64,000 nucleotides of DNA from an uncultured Arthrobacter sp. (lineage in GTDB: Bacteria; Actinomycetota; Actinomycetes; Actinomycetales; Micrococcaceae): assembly GCF_902805515.1 (NCBI RefSeq), contig NZ_CADCTE010000156.1:1-64000 (forward strand), in the 5' to 3' direction. Positions 1 to 11,337 of the stretch are shown here, in pieces. The position numbers and the translations under genes were made by a program. Each line of letters opens with the position of its first letter. Positions within the stretch are counted from its first letter, which is position 1. Below the pieces are notes generated by a model. The model did not search any database and was not told the origin of the DNA. It saw nothing but the letters and a program-made list of their open reading frames with translations.

Positions 1-168
1 TTGGTTCCCCCGCCTCTGCCATGCGAATTGTGCGGACGGACCTCAGGCAATGGCAGAGCTAGGCGATTTGCTTGAGGGCGCCGAATCTATAACGATTTGG
101 CACGAGTAGTACCGTACCTCACATCTATCACAATTGTCACATTCAGATCACGACAAGTGTTTCGTCCC

Positions 169-948
169 TTAAAGCCAGCCCATTGGGTCGACCGGACGCC
201 CGCTAATTAGGACCTCAAAATGGAGGTGGCATCCGGTGGAGGAGCCGGTGCTGCCGCTGGTTCCGACCAAGGCCCCCCGCTGGAGGACGTCCCCCTTGGC
301 AATCTCCATCGAGGCGAGGTGGTTGTAGGTCGTCTCGAGGCCGTTGCCATGGTCGAGGACGACCCGGTTGCCGCCGCCGTAGGGGTGCCAGCCGGCGGAC
401 ACCACGGTCCCGTCGGCGGCGGCCCGAACCTCTGTGCCGCAGGCGGCGCTGAAGTCCTGCCCCGAGTGGAATTCCCCGGCAAGGCCCGTCATCGGGCTGA
501 CGCGGTGGCCGAACCCGGAGGTGCCCTTCAGGGTCTTGAGCGGCCGGGTCAGGGAGCCCTTCACGCCCAGCGGCACCCCCGGCCGGTCGGAGGCGGCAAC
601 GATGGCCCGGAGCTGGGTGTCGAAGTCCTGGGAACCCCGAACGGGAACGGGGGTGAAGGTGATGCTTGCCGATTTCGGAGCGCGGACCTCCTGCCGGGCC
701 GGCATGGTTCCGGCGGCCGAGGCCGAGGTGCCTGCGGCCGTAGTCGGCAGGGCCGCCATCAGGACCAACCCCGACACGGCCGCGGCCATGGCCAGCTTCT
801 GTCCGACCCGGTCCGGTGAGCCGCCGGTCCACCGGCCGTTGCGGCGCCGGCTGGTCCGGTGCGCGTCCCGCGGCCGCGGCGCGGGCTGGGCGGGTTCCGC
901 GCGGCGGCGGCCCGAGACCCGGTGTTTCGGCATGCTGTCCCCTTTCAC
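169..948 (-). CDS. M23 family metallopeptidase (secreted, LytM/peptidoglycan hydrolase-like)
   Basis: Translation has N-terminal TM/signal and C-terminal GFGHRVSPMTGLAGEFHSGQDFSAACGTEVRAAADGTVVSAG...HLHFEV motifs of M23 peptidases. Start may be the ATG at 933 (MPKHRV). Confidence 0.93.
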   Translation of the reverse strand: MKGDSMPKHRVSGRRRAEPAQPAPRPRDAHRTSRRRNGRWTGGSPDRVGQKLAMAAAVSGLVLMAALPTTAAGTSASAAGTMPARQEVRAPKSASITFTPVPVRGSQDFDTQLRAIVAASDRPGVPLGVKGSLTRPLKTLKGTSGFGHRVSPMTGLAGEFHSGQDFSAACGTEVRAAADGTVVSAGWHPYGGGNRVVLDHGNGLETTYNHLASMEIAKGDVLQRGALVGTSGSTGSSTGCHLHFEVLISGRPVDPMGWL

Positions 949-1313
949 TGCCGATGCCCGCCCAACGCCGGGCAGGCCGCACCGAGGGCGCCGCAGCGGC
1001 GGACGCGTCCCGGGAGCGAAAATGCTGTGCGCTCCTGCGGGCCGGCGCCGAGGGCGGGCTTGTCCCCGCGGCTGCGCGGGGATCAGGAGACGATCGGGAA
1101 CAGTCTCACAGCATCATGCCCCGGCGGCAAAACGGGGCAGCAAACGCCGCCAGCAAACCCCGTCAAGCCGGGTCGGTAAACGGGTCGTCAAGCCGGGTCG
1201 GCGGCCCTGGCGGCACGACGGGGTGCACACGGAGCGGCACAGGCCGCGCAACAGATCGGCGGAACGCCCGAGGGCCCGCCCCCGATGAGCCGACGGCGGA
1301 AGGCCCCTTTGCG

Positions 1314-2009
1314 CTAGGCGACGGCGACGAAGACGTGTGCGGCGACCTCGGGCGGCAGTTCAAGGGCGCCCTCGACGCCGGGAACCCGGACCGAGACGTA
1401 CCCGCCCACGGACTCGAGGTTGAGTGAAGCCCCGGGGCGCAGGCCGCCCTCGGCCAGTTGCGAGAGCAGTTCCGGGTCGACCTGGATCGGCTCGGCGAGG
1501 CGCAGCAGGGTGACCGAGGAGCCCGGCCGGTAACCGTCCATTGCCGCAAGCAGCGTCGTCATACCGTCGGTCGTGGACTCGGAGGCAACTCCTCCGATGG
1601 CTTCAAGGCCGGGGATCGGGTTGCCGTAGGGCGACTGGGAGGGCTGGCCGAGCAGTTCGTAGAGCCGCCGTTCGACCCGCTCGCTCATGACGTGTTCCCA
1701 CCGGCAGGCCTCTTCGTGCACGTACGCCCAGTCGAGGCCGATGACGTCGCTCAGCAGCCGTTCGGCCAGCCGGTGCTTGCGCATCACCCCGGTGGCGCGG
1801 CGCCGGCCGAGCTCGGTCAGTTCGAGGTGGCGGTCTCCCGAGACGACGACGAGCCCATCGCGTTCCATCCGCCCGATCGTCTGGGACACCGTCGGACCGG
1901 AATGGCGCAGCCGTTCGGCGATGCGGGCCCGGAGGGCAACGATGTTCTCTTCCTCGAGCTCAAGGATGGTCCGCAGGTACATCTCGGTGGTATCGATGAG
2001 ATCCGTCAT
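1314..2009 (-). CDS. DtxR/MntR-family metal-dependent transcriptional regulator
   Basis: MTDLIDTTEMYLRTILELEEENIVALRARIAERLRHSGPTVSQTIGRMERDGLVVV...GVMRKHRLAERLL is a typical DtxR N-terminus and dimerisation region. Start placed at the internal Met. Confidence 0.93.
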   Translation of the reverse strand: MTDLIDTTEMYLRTILELEEENIVALRARIAERLRHSGPTVSQTIGRMERDGLVVVSGDRHLELTELGRRRATGVMRKHRLAERLLSDVIGLDWAYVHEEACRWEHVMSERVERRLYELLGQPSQSPYGNPIPGLEAIGGVASESTTDGMTTLLAAMDGYRPGSSVTLLRLAEPIQVDPELLSQLAEGGLRPGASLNLESVGGYVSVRVPGVEGALELPPEVAAHVFVAVA

Positions 2010-2185
2010 AACCGTTCGGCTCCTAGGTGCGGCACAGTGCGGGGCAGGTAAGGAAAGCGCGTGCTGCAGCACGTCCGGGTGGGGCCGACCGCGTCCCTAC
2101 GCCCCCTCAGGTTAACCCATGCAGCTTGCGCCCCGGCAATCCAGTGAGCCCCCGCACCCAGGGCCGTGCCGTTCTTCACAAATAA

Positions 2186-3403
<1,218 letters not shown>

Positions 3404-3426
3404 GGCCGGCGCGGATGTGCCGCAGG

Positions 3427-4701
3427 TCAGTCCCCGGGGGCCTGCGGCGCCTCGTGCGTGATCCGCAGCCGCCGGGGAGCGGAACGGTCGTACCGGATCC
3501 GGACCTCGTGGTACCGCCAGGCCCAGAACAGCCCGGCGGCCGCCGCCACCAGCCCTGAGGCTGCGGCGACACCGAGGCTCCAGCGCGGCCCGAAGGCATC
3601 CGAGACCCAGCCGACGACTGGCGCCCCGAGCGGCGTCCCGCCCAGGAAGATCGCCAGGTACAGCGCCATCACCCGCCCGCGCATCACCTGCTCCGTGGTG
3701 GTCTGCACGTAGGCGTTGGCACTGGTGAGAAGCGTGAGGGCGAACAGGCCGACGGGGACCAGGGCGAGGCCGAACAGGATCAGGTTCGGTGCGAGCGCCG
3801 CCAGGACACATGCCGCGCCGAAGGCTCCGGCGGCACCAAAGACGAACCGCAGCCGGGGCTGCTCCCGCCGGGCCGACAGCAGCGCACCGACGACCGATCC
3901 GATCGCCATGACCGAGGACAGCACCCCGAACACCCCGGCGCCCTGTCCGAACTCGGTGCGGGCCATGGCGGCAATGAACACTGCGAAGTTCAGGCCGAAG
4001 GTACCGACAAGGAAGATCGTGAGCAGCACCATCATCAGGTCGGGCCGGCCCCGCACATAACGGAAGCCCTCCCGGATGCGCCCCTTGCCCGGTGTCGATT
4101 TGGGTTGGACCTGCAGGTCGGGCGTGCGAAGCACCAGCAGGGTGTACACCATGGCGCCGAAGGTGAGCGCGTTGATCAGGAACACCCACCCGGGCCCGAC
4201 GGCGGCGGTCAGAAGCCCGGCGACGGCGGGGCCGACGAGGCGGGCGGCGTTGAAGGAGGCGCTGTTGAGGGCCACGGCGTTGGGCAGGTACTCATCGCGC
4301 ACCAGCTCCGAGGTGAAGGTCTGCCTCGCCGGCGCGTCGAAGGCGGACACGACGCCGAGGGCGAGGGCGAAGGCGTAGACGTGCCAGAGTTCGGCCATGC
4401 CAAGCACGACCAGCAGTCCGAGCCCGACGGCGAGCACCGCCATGAGGACCTGCGTCGCCTGCAGCAGCTTCCGGCGGTCAACCGTGTCGGCGACCAGCCC
4501 GGCCAGGGGCGAGATCAGCAGCTGCGGGCCGAGCTGGAGGGCCAGGACGATGCCGAGGGCGGAGGCGTTCTGGTCGGTCAGGATGTCGTAGACGAGCCAG
4601 TCCTGGGCCGTGCGCTGCATCCACGTCCCGATATTGGAGATCGAGGCGCCGATGAACCACCGGCGGTAGTTCGGGATGCGCAGCGACCGGAACGTGCTCA
4701 T
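3427..4701 (-). CDS. MFS transporter (enterobactin exporter EntS-like family)
   Basis: MSTFRSLRIPNYRRWFIGASISNIGTWMQRTAQDWLVYDIL... typical N-terminus; multi-TM. Confidence 0.9.
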   Translation of the reverse strand: MSTFRSLRIPNYRRWFIGASISNIGTWMQRTAQDWLVYDILTDQNASALGIVLALQLGPQLLISPLAGLVADTVDRRKLLQATQVLMAVLAVGLGLLVVLGMAELWHVYAFALALGVVSAFDAPARQTFTSELVRDEYLPNAVALNSASFNAARLVGPAVAGLLTAAVGPGWVFLINALTFGAMVYTLLVLRTPDLQVQPKSTPGKGRIREGFRYVRGRPDLMMVLLTIFLVGTFGLNFAVFIAAMARTEFGQGAGVFGVLSSVMAIGSVVGALLSARREQPRLRFVFGAAGAFGAACVLAALAPNLILFGLALVPVGLFALTLLTSANAYVQTTTEQVMRGRVMALYLAIFLGGTPLGAPVVGWVSDAFGPRWSLGVAAASGLVAAAAGLFWAWRYHEVRIRYDRSAPRRLRITHEAPQAPGD

Positions 4702-4743
4702 CAGCGCACTCCCGGACCGTCCGGACCCCTCGACGGCAAGGCG

Positions 4744-5571
4744 CTAGTCGTCCCGGCCCGGGGTGGAAGGCTCCGCGAAGCCGGGCCCGGCGGCCTCGGA
4801 CGGCCCCGCTCCGTCCGCTTCGGAAGGTCCGTCAGCGGCGGCGTTGTTAAGCTCCGGCTCCTCGGCGTCGTTCGCGGCCGCAGGTCCGTCGGCGGCGTTG
4901 TTTAGCTCCGGCTCCTCGGCGTCGTTCGCGGCCGCAGGTCCGTCGGCTGCGTTGTTAAGCTCCGGCTCCTCGGCAGCGTCCTCGGCCGCAGGCTTGTCGG
5001 TGGCGCGGTCAGTGGCGTCGGGAGCCCGGTCAGTGCCCGGCTCGACGCTACCGCCGTCGGTTTCCGGAACCGGCTCCGCGGAGGCTGGATCCTGGGCGGT
5101 CGGTTCGGTGGCCGGCTCCGCTGCCGCGGAATCCTGGGCGGCCGACTCGGCGGCGTCCTCATGGTCCTCGGGGCGCACCCGTTCCGACCAGGGCAGCCAC
5201 TGAGGTGCCAGCAGCGCCGTCTCCGAGGGCAGGAGGCCGACCTCGCAGATCGTCGGCTCCTTGCTGCGCGCCACGCGGGCCAGGGTGATGAACCAGTGCC
5301 AGTTCCCGTAGCCGGGGACGAAGGCCTCGAAACGGTGGGTCGTGAGGCGCTCACCCTCGGGGTAGGAGGTGACGTGCCCACCGACCTGCTCGGCCGGGGC
5401 CACCTGGAGGATGCCCTCCCGCGCGAAATCGACGGCGGCCGCGAGCACGGCGTCGGGCTTGGCCTGCCGACGGACGGGCCGGCGTTTCACGGGGGCACCG
5501 GCGTCGACCGCGTCCGTAGCGGGGGCGGTGGCGGGATCGGTCTCCGGGGCGTCGGTGCGGGCGGGGATCAC
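4744..5571 (-). CDS. DUF3027 domain-containing protein with repetitive acidic C-terminal tail
   Basis: AVDFAREGILQVAPAEQVGGHVTSYPEGERLTTHRFEAFVPGYGNWHWFITLARV...; C-terminus has EEPELNNAADGPAAANDA repeats. Confidence 0.85.
   Translation of the reverse strand: MIPARTDAPETDPATAPATDAVDAGAPVKRRPVRRQAKPDAVLAAAVDFAREGILQVAPAEQVGGHVTSYPEGERLTTHRFEAFVPGYGNWHWFITLARVARSKEPTICEVGLLPSETALLAPQWLPWSERVRPEDHEDAAESAAQDSAAAEPATEPTAQDPASAEPVPETDGGSVEPGTDRAPDATDRATDKPAAEDAAEEPELNNAADGPAAANDAEEPELNNAADGPAAANDAEEPELNNAAADGPSEADGAGPSEAAGPGFAEPSTPGRDD
4832..4996. repeat. In-frame ~54-bp tandem repeat (18-aa unit, about 2.7 copies) inside DUF3027 gene
   Basis: gcggcgttgttaagctccggctcctcggcgtcgttcgcggccgcaggtccgtcg recurs; protein unit EEPELNNAADGPAAANDA. 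Confidence 0.85.
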
Positions 5572-5577
5572 GGCGGC

Positions 5578-5961
5578 CTACGCGTCCAGGTCGTCGGCGA
5601 CTGCGCGCAGCACGGCAGCGACCTTCGACGCGTGGGACTTCTCCGGGTAGCGGCCCCTGCGCAGTCCATTGGACACACCGTCGAGCAGTTTGATGAGGTC
5701 CTCGGTGATGACCGCCATATCGTCGGCCTTCTTACGGGTGCCCTTGACCACCGAAGGCGCCGCCTCAAGGATTCGAGCCGAGAGGGCCTGAAGCCCCCGC
5801 CGGCCGTCGGCGACTCCGAATTCGAGTTTCGTGCCGACCTTCACCTCGGTCACGCCGGCAGGCAGGGCGGAAGCGTGGAGGAAGACCTCTTTGCCGTCGT
5901 CGGTGGCGACGAAGCCGAAGCCCTTCTCAGCGTCGAACCATTTCACTTTGCCGATGGGCAC
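5578..5961 (-). CDS. cold-shock domain protein with C-terminal extension
   Basis: GTG start; MPIGKVKWFDAEKGFGFVATDDGKEVFLHASALPAG CSD signature. Confidence 0.92.
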   Translation of the reverse strand: MPIGKVKWFDAEKGFGFVATDDGKEVFLHASALPAGVTEVKVGTKLEFGVADGRRGLQALSARILEAAPSVVKGTRKKADDMAVITEDLIKLLDGVSNGLRRGRYPEKSHASKVAAVLRAVADDLDA

Positions 5962-6115
5962 GTAGTTACCTCTTCTTGGTCTGCTGGGGCGGTGTCCGCC
6001 TGCTGTCTGGGGGAGCCCGGCGCTGCGGCAGGATTCTGCCCTGGCGGCCACTGCCGGGGAGGTCTTTAAGATAAAAGAATATCCCCTCGGCGCTTACTCG
6101 TGTGCGCGGGCGTTC

Positions 6116-6382
6116 TTGTACGCTGTAAGCGTTATGGAAGCCTCTCAGATCCCAACCCCGCCGGCCGCCGCACCGCAGCGCGGGCGCACCGCCCTGATGC
6201 TCGCCGCCGTCAGCTGCGCAGCGCTGGGCCTGGCCTCACTGATTGCGGTCCTGGTGGGAGCCTGGCTGCAGGGATCCGCCTGGCCGGGCTTCGTCTACGC
6301 GGCGTTCATCCTGCTGCCGCTGGGTTTCCTGCTGATGACCGCCCTGATCCTTGGCGCGGTCATCACGCGCCGCAGGAGCTGA
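6116..6382 (+). CDS. small two-TM membrane protein
   Basis: 88 aa, two hydrophobic segments; intergenic placement and codon usage fit a real gene. Confidence 0.7.
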   Translation: MYAVSVMEASQIPTPPAAAPQRGRTALMLAAVSCAALGLASLIAVLVGAWLQGSAWPGFVYAAFILLPLGFLLMTALILGAVITRRRS

Positions 6383-6436
6383 GGTACCGGCCCCTGCCGC
6401 ACCAACGCCTCCCGCCCGCCGGGTAATCTGTAGGTA

Positions 6437-8896
6437 ATGTCCGCAATCCGCGCCCTGGCCGACGAGTTGGCCGCCCGCAGCGACTCCGATCTGCGCAGCC
6501 TCCTTTCGGCACGCCCCGATCTGTCCCTGCCGCCCGTCCCGGACTTCGCCGCCCTGGCCGCCCGTGCCTCAACGCGCGCCAGCCTCCAGCGGGCACTCGA
6601 AAACCTCGCCGAACCGCACCTCCAGGTCCTCGAGGCGGTGCTCATCGCCGCCGAGGACGCCGGCGGCACCGGGGTGGACGCCGCCACGCTGGGCGCCCTC
6701 CTCGGCGGCGCGGAACCTCCGATCCTCGAGCCGTTCCTGGCTCAGCTCACCGCACGGGCCCTGCTACAGGCTCCCCCGGTGCTGCAGGACGGAGCGTCGA
6801 ACGGCCGGGCGCCGGCCGGTCCCTCCTACCGCCCCGTCGGCGCGCTGGCCGAGGCGCTCGGACCCTACCCCGCCGGTCTGGGCCGCCCCCTCGAGACCCT
6901 CGTCCGGGTCCTGCCGGGCTTTGGCGGGCAGCTCGTGGAGGCCGTCGACCGGGTGCGGTCGCTCGGCATCGCCCTGGGTCCGGCCCCGGATCCTGAGACC
7001 GCCGCCCGTGAGCTGTCCGGCGCCGTCGGACGTCCGGCGGACTGGAAACTCCTGCTGGCCGCGGCCCCGACGGGCACCACGGAGCTGCTTGAGCGGCTCG
7101 CCGGAGCACCCGTGGGCGTCGTTCCCGCCGCCGCCCGCGCCGGGTACCGGCCCGGGCACGCCGCGGCTCCGGTGGACTGGCTGCTCGGGCACGGGCTGCT
7201 TGCCCCGCTCGACGTCGCCCACGTCGAGCTGCCCCGCAGCGTCGGCCGGGCGGTGCGCGGGCACCGGGTCGCCGCCTCGCTGCAGGCCGCGCCACCGGAT
7301 CCCGGGCTCCGCCCGGTGCGCCCTGCGGTCCGTGACAACGCCGCCCACAGCGCCCTCGCCGAGACCCTGCGCCTCGTGGATGCCCTGCTGGCCCCCGGCG
7401 GGCCCACCCCCGTGGCCACCCTGCGCTCGGGCGGCGTCGGCGTGCGGGAGGTGAAGCGGCTGACCGAGGCGCTGCAGGTCGAGCCGGCCGCCACGCCGTG
7501 GCTCCTTGAACTGGCCGCCGGGGCGGGCCTGCTCGGGCTCGACGTCGACGACTCACGATGGAAGCCCACCGGAGCGGCCGCAGCCGCCGCTGGCGACCGG
7601 GAGGCGCTGTGGCTGGCGCTGACCGGCGGCTGGCTCGACCTCGAGCGCGCCCCCTCGATGGTGGGGACCAGGTCCCCCGACGGGGCCACCATCAACGCGC
7701 TGGCCGCCGAGGCCTCCCGCCCCGACGCACCCCGCGTGCGCCGGCGGGTGCTCGACGCCGCCGTCGAACTGACCACCGAGCACGACGGCACCGCAGCGGC
7801 GGGCGTCGATGCCCCCTCCCTGACCGCGCGGCTCGCCTGGCACCAGCCGCGGCTTCGACGGCGGTTCGAACGCCTCGTCCCCGGAATCCTGGCCGAGGCG
7901 GAGGCGCTGGGACTCTTCGGCGGTGGTGCCCTGACTCCGATCGGAGAGCTCGTGCAGCAGGACCGCCTGCCCGAGGCCGCCGCAGCGGTCCGGGAAGCCC
8001 TCCCGGCGCCCGTGAGCCATTTTGTGGTTCAGGCGGACCTGACCGCCGTCGCACCCGGGTACCTCGACCCGGCGGTGGCGCGGGAGCTGCTGCTGCTGGC
8101 GGTGCCCGAGGGCCGGGGGCCGGCCACGACCTACCGGTTCTCCCCGGCCTCGCTCCACCCGGCCCTTGACGCCGGGCAGGACGCAGGCTCGATCCTCGCC
8201 TTTTTGACCCGCCATTCGGCAACCGAGCTGCCCCAGGCACTCAGCTACCTCGTCGAAGACACCGCCGCCCGGTACGGGTCCCTTCGAGTGGGAAGCGCGG
8301 GCAGCTACCTGCGCACCGAGGACGACGCCGCCGTCGAGGCCCTGCTTGCCGACCCACGGGCCGCCGCGCTGGGCGTGGTCAAGCTGGCTCCGACCGTCGT
8401 GGCGGCCCGCGCCGGCGCCGACGAGCTCGCGGCGCTGCTGCGGGACCTCGGCTACACGCCCGCCCCCGAGCATCCGGCCGCGCCCGGCGTCGGTGCCCCT
8501 CCCCCGGCCCCCGCCCCACCGTCGACCCCATCGCCGGCCTTACCTGCAGGGCCTACGCGCACCCGGCCCGGCCCCTGGTCGATCACCGAGGAGGAGATCG
8601 CCGCCCAGGTGGATTCCCTCCGGGCCGGCGCCCGGCAGGCACCCGACCGGGCGGCGGGCCCCGAAGGTGAAACCCTGCTCGGACTCGAGACGCTGCGCAC
8701 CGCCATCCGGCAGCGCTCCCCGGTCCGCCTCGGAACCGCCGACAGCCAGGGCAACGCCGTCCGGCAGGTGCTCGTGCCCCTGTCGGTCTCCGGCGGCAGG
8801 GTGCGGGTATTCGATCCGGTGCGGCAGGTGGAGAAGGTTGTCTCGGTGCACCGCGTGATGGACGTTGAAATTATCGAAGGGACCTCCGATGGCTGA
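6437..8896 (+). CDS. helicase-associated/XPB N-terminal-like domain protein (partner of XPB)
   Basis: 819 aa, gene overlaps start of XPB helicase; C-terminus IRQRSPVRLGTADSQGNAVRQVLVPLSVSGGRVRVFDPVRQVEKVVSVHRV resembles WYL-like helicase-partner C-termini. Confidence 0.85.
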   Translation: MSAIRALADELAARSDSDLRSLLSARPDLSLPPVPDFAALAARASTRASLQRALENLAEPHLQVLEAVLIAAEDAGGTGVDAATLGALLGGAEPPILEPFLAQLTARALLQAPPVLQDGASNGRAPAGPSYRPVGALAEALGPYPAGLGRPLETLVRVLPGFGGQLVEAVDRVRSLGIALGPAPDPETAARELSGAVGRPADWKLLLAAAPTGTTELLERLAGAPVGVVPAAARAGYRPGHAAAPVDWLLGHGLLAPLDVAHVELPRSVGRAVRGHRVAASLQAAPPDPGLRPVRPAVRDNAAHSALAETLRLVDALLAPGGPTPVATLRSGGVGVREVKRLTEALQVEPAATPWLLELAAGAGLLGLDVDDSRWKPTGAAAAAAGDREALWLALTGGWLDLERAPSMVGTRSPDGATINALAAEASRPDAPRVRRRVLDAAVELTTEHDGTAAAGVDAPSLTARLAWHQPRLRRRFERLVPGILAEAEALGLFGGGALTPIGELVQQDRLPEAAAAVREALPAPVSHFVVQADLTAVAPGYLDPAVARELLLLAVPEGRGPATTYRFSPASLHPALDAGQDAGSILAFLTRHSATELPQALSYLVEDTAARYGSLRVGSAGSYLRTEDDAAVEALLADPRAAALGVVKLAPTVVAARAGADELAALLRDLGYTPAPEHPAAPGVGAPPPAPAPPSTPSPALPAGPTRTRPGPWSITEEEIAAQVDSLRAGARQAPDRAAGPEGETLLGLETLRTAIRQRSPVRLGTADSQGNAVRQVLVPLSVSGGRVRVFDPVRQVEKVVSVHRVMDVEIIEGTSDG

Positions 8897-10529
8897 TGGA
8901 CCGCTGATCGTCCAAAGCGACAAGACCCTCCTGCTGGAGGTCGACCACCCGCAGGCCGACGAGGCGCGCCACGCCATTGCGCCCTTCGCCGAGCTGGAGC
9001 GGGCCCCCGAACACGTCCACAGCTACCGCCTGACCCCGCTGGGGCTGTGGAACGCGCGCGCCGCAGGCCTTGACGCCGAGCAGGTCCTCGACACCCTGCT
9101 GACGTACTCCCGCTTCCCCGTCCCCCACTCCCTGCTGATCGACATCGAGGACACAATGTCCCGCTACGGGCGGCTCCGGCTGGAGAAGGACCCCCAGCAC
9201 GGGCTGGTCCTGCGCACCACCGATTACCCGGTGCTTGAGGAGGTCCTGCACGCCAGGAAGATCGCCCCCCTGCTCGGCCCGCGCATCGACGGCGAAACCG
9301 TCGTCGTTCACTCTTCGCAGCGCGGCCAGCTCAAGCAGCTGCTGCTCAAGCTGGGCTGGCCGGCCGAAGACCTCGCCGGCTACGTCGACGGCACCCCCCA
9401 CCCGATCGCCCTGACCGAGGACGGCTGGTCGCTGCGCCCCTACCAGAAGCTTGCGGCCGACAATTTCTTCTCCGGCGGGTCCGGGGTGGTGGTGCTGCCC
9501 TGCGGCGCCGGCAAGACCATCGTCGGGGCGGCGGCCATGGCCACCAGCCAGACCACCACCCTGATCCTCGTCACGAACACCGTTTCCGCCCGCCAGTGGA
9601 AGGACGAACTCCTCAAGCGCACCTCGCTGACCGAGTCGGACATCGGTGAGTACTCGGGCGCCCTCAAGGAGGTCCGGCCGGTGACCATCGCCACCTACCA
9701 GGTCCTCACCACCCGGCGCGGCGGGCTCTACCCGCACCTCGAGCTGCTCGATAAGAACGACTGGGGGCTGATCGTCTATGACGAGGTCCACCTGCTCCCG
9801 GCGCCCATCTTCAAGATGACGGCCGACCTTCAGGCACGCCGCCGCCTCGGCCTCACCGCCACCCTCGTGCGCGAGGACGGCCGGGAGGGCGAGGTCTTCT
9901 CGCTGATCGGGCCCAAACGTTACGACGCCCCCTGGAAGGACATCGAATCCCAGGGGTACATCGCCCCGGCCGACTGCGTCGAGGTCCGCGTCGACCTGCC
10001 CCGGGACGAACGCGTCGCCTACGCCATGGCCGAGGACGGCGACAAGTACCGGCTGTGCGCGACGTCGGATACCAAGTCCGGCGTCGTCGAGAAGCTCGCC
10101 GCCGCCCACAAGGGCGAACAGCTGCTGGTCATCGGGCAGTACCTTGACCAGCTCGATGACCTCGGCGAACGGCTGAACGCGCCGGTGATCAAGGGTGACA
10201 CCTCCGTGAAGGAGCGCCAGCGGCTCTTCGCCGCCTTCCGCAGCGGGGAGATTTCGACCCTTGTGGTGTCGAAGGTGGCCAACTTCTCGATCGATCTGCC
10301 CGAGGCCTCGGTCGCCATCCAGGTCTCGGGCTCCTTCGGCTCCCGCCAGGAGGAGGCCCAGCGGTTGGGCCGGCTGCTGCGGCCCAAGGCCGACGGGCGC
10401 GCCGCCCGCTTCTATACGGTCGTCGCCCGCGACACCCTCGACCAGGACTTCGCCGCCAAGCGGCAGCGCTTCCTCGCCGAGCAGGGCTACGCCTACCGGA
10501 TCCTCGACGCCGCCGGACTCGCCGGGTGA
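8889..10529 (+). CDS. DNA repair helicase XPB (ERCC3-like)
   Basis: Walker A PCGAGKTIVGAAAM, DEVHLL, GLTATLVREDGREGEVFSLIGPKRYDAPWKDIE typical of bacterial XPB. Start at ATG 8889 (MADGPLIVQSDK). Confidence 0.95.
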   Translation: MADGPLIVQSDKTLLLEVDHPQADEARHAIAPFAELERAPEHVHSYRLTPLGLWNARAAGLDAEQVLDTLLTYSRFPVPHSLLIDIEDTMSRYGRLRLEKDPQHGLVLRTTDYPVLEEVLHARKIAPLLGPRIDGETVVVHSSQRGQLKQLLLKLGWPAEDLAGYVDGTPHPIALTEDGWSLRPYQKLAADNFFSGGSGVVVLPCGAGKTIVGAAAMATSQTTTLILVTNTVSARQWKDELLKRTSLTESDIGEYSGALKEVRPVTIATYQVLTTRRGGLYPHLELLDKNDWGLIVYDEVHLLPAPIFKMTADLQARRRLGLTATLVREDGREGEVFSLIGPKRYDAPWKDIESQGYIAPADCVEVRVDLPRDERVAYAMAEDGDKYRLCATSDTKSGVVEKLAAAHKGEQLLVIGQYLDQLDDLGERLNAPVIKGDTSVKERQRLFAAFRSGEISTLVVSKVANFSIDLPEASVAIQVSGSFGSRQEEAQRLGRLLRPKADGRAARFYTVVARDTLDQDFAAKRQRFLAEQGYAYRILDAAGLAG

Positions 10530-10605
10530 GGCCGCGGGGTGCGGCAGCTCACGTCGGGCCGGCATCCAGTGAACGTTCAGACAATTTCCAGAAAACGAGC
10601 GGATA

Positions 10606-11325
<720 letters not shown>

Positions 11326-11337
11326 GTAGCGGGGCCC

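Noticed and set aside
949-1150. Possible c-di-AMP (ydaO) riboswitch leader of the M23 peptidase
   Set aside because: Such leaders are common before actinobacterial cell-wall hydrolases and there is a GGCCCGCAGG-like segment, but I could not find the conserved GGGGGAACC/GGGGTGAAT blocks. An Infernal search would decide.
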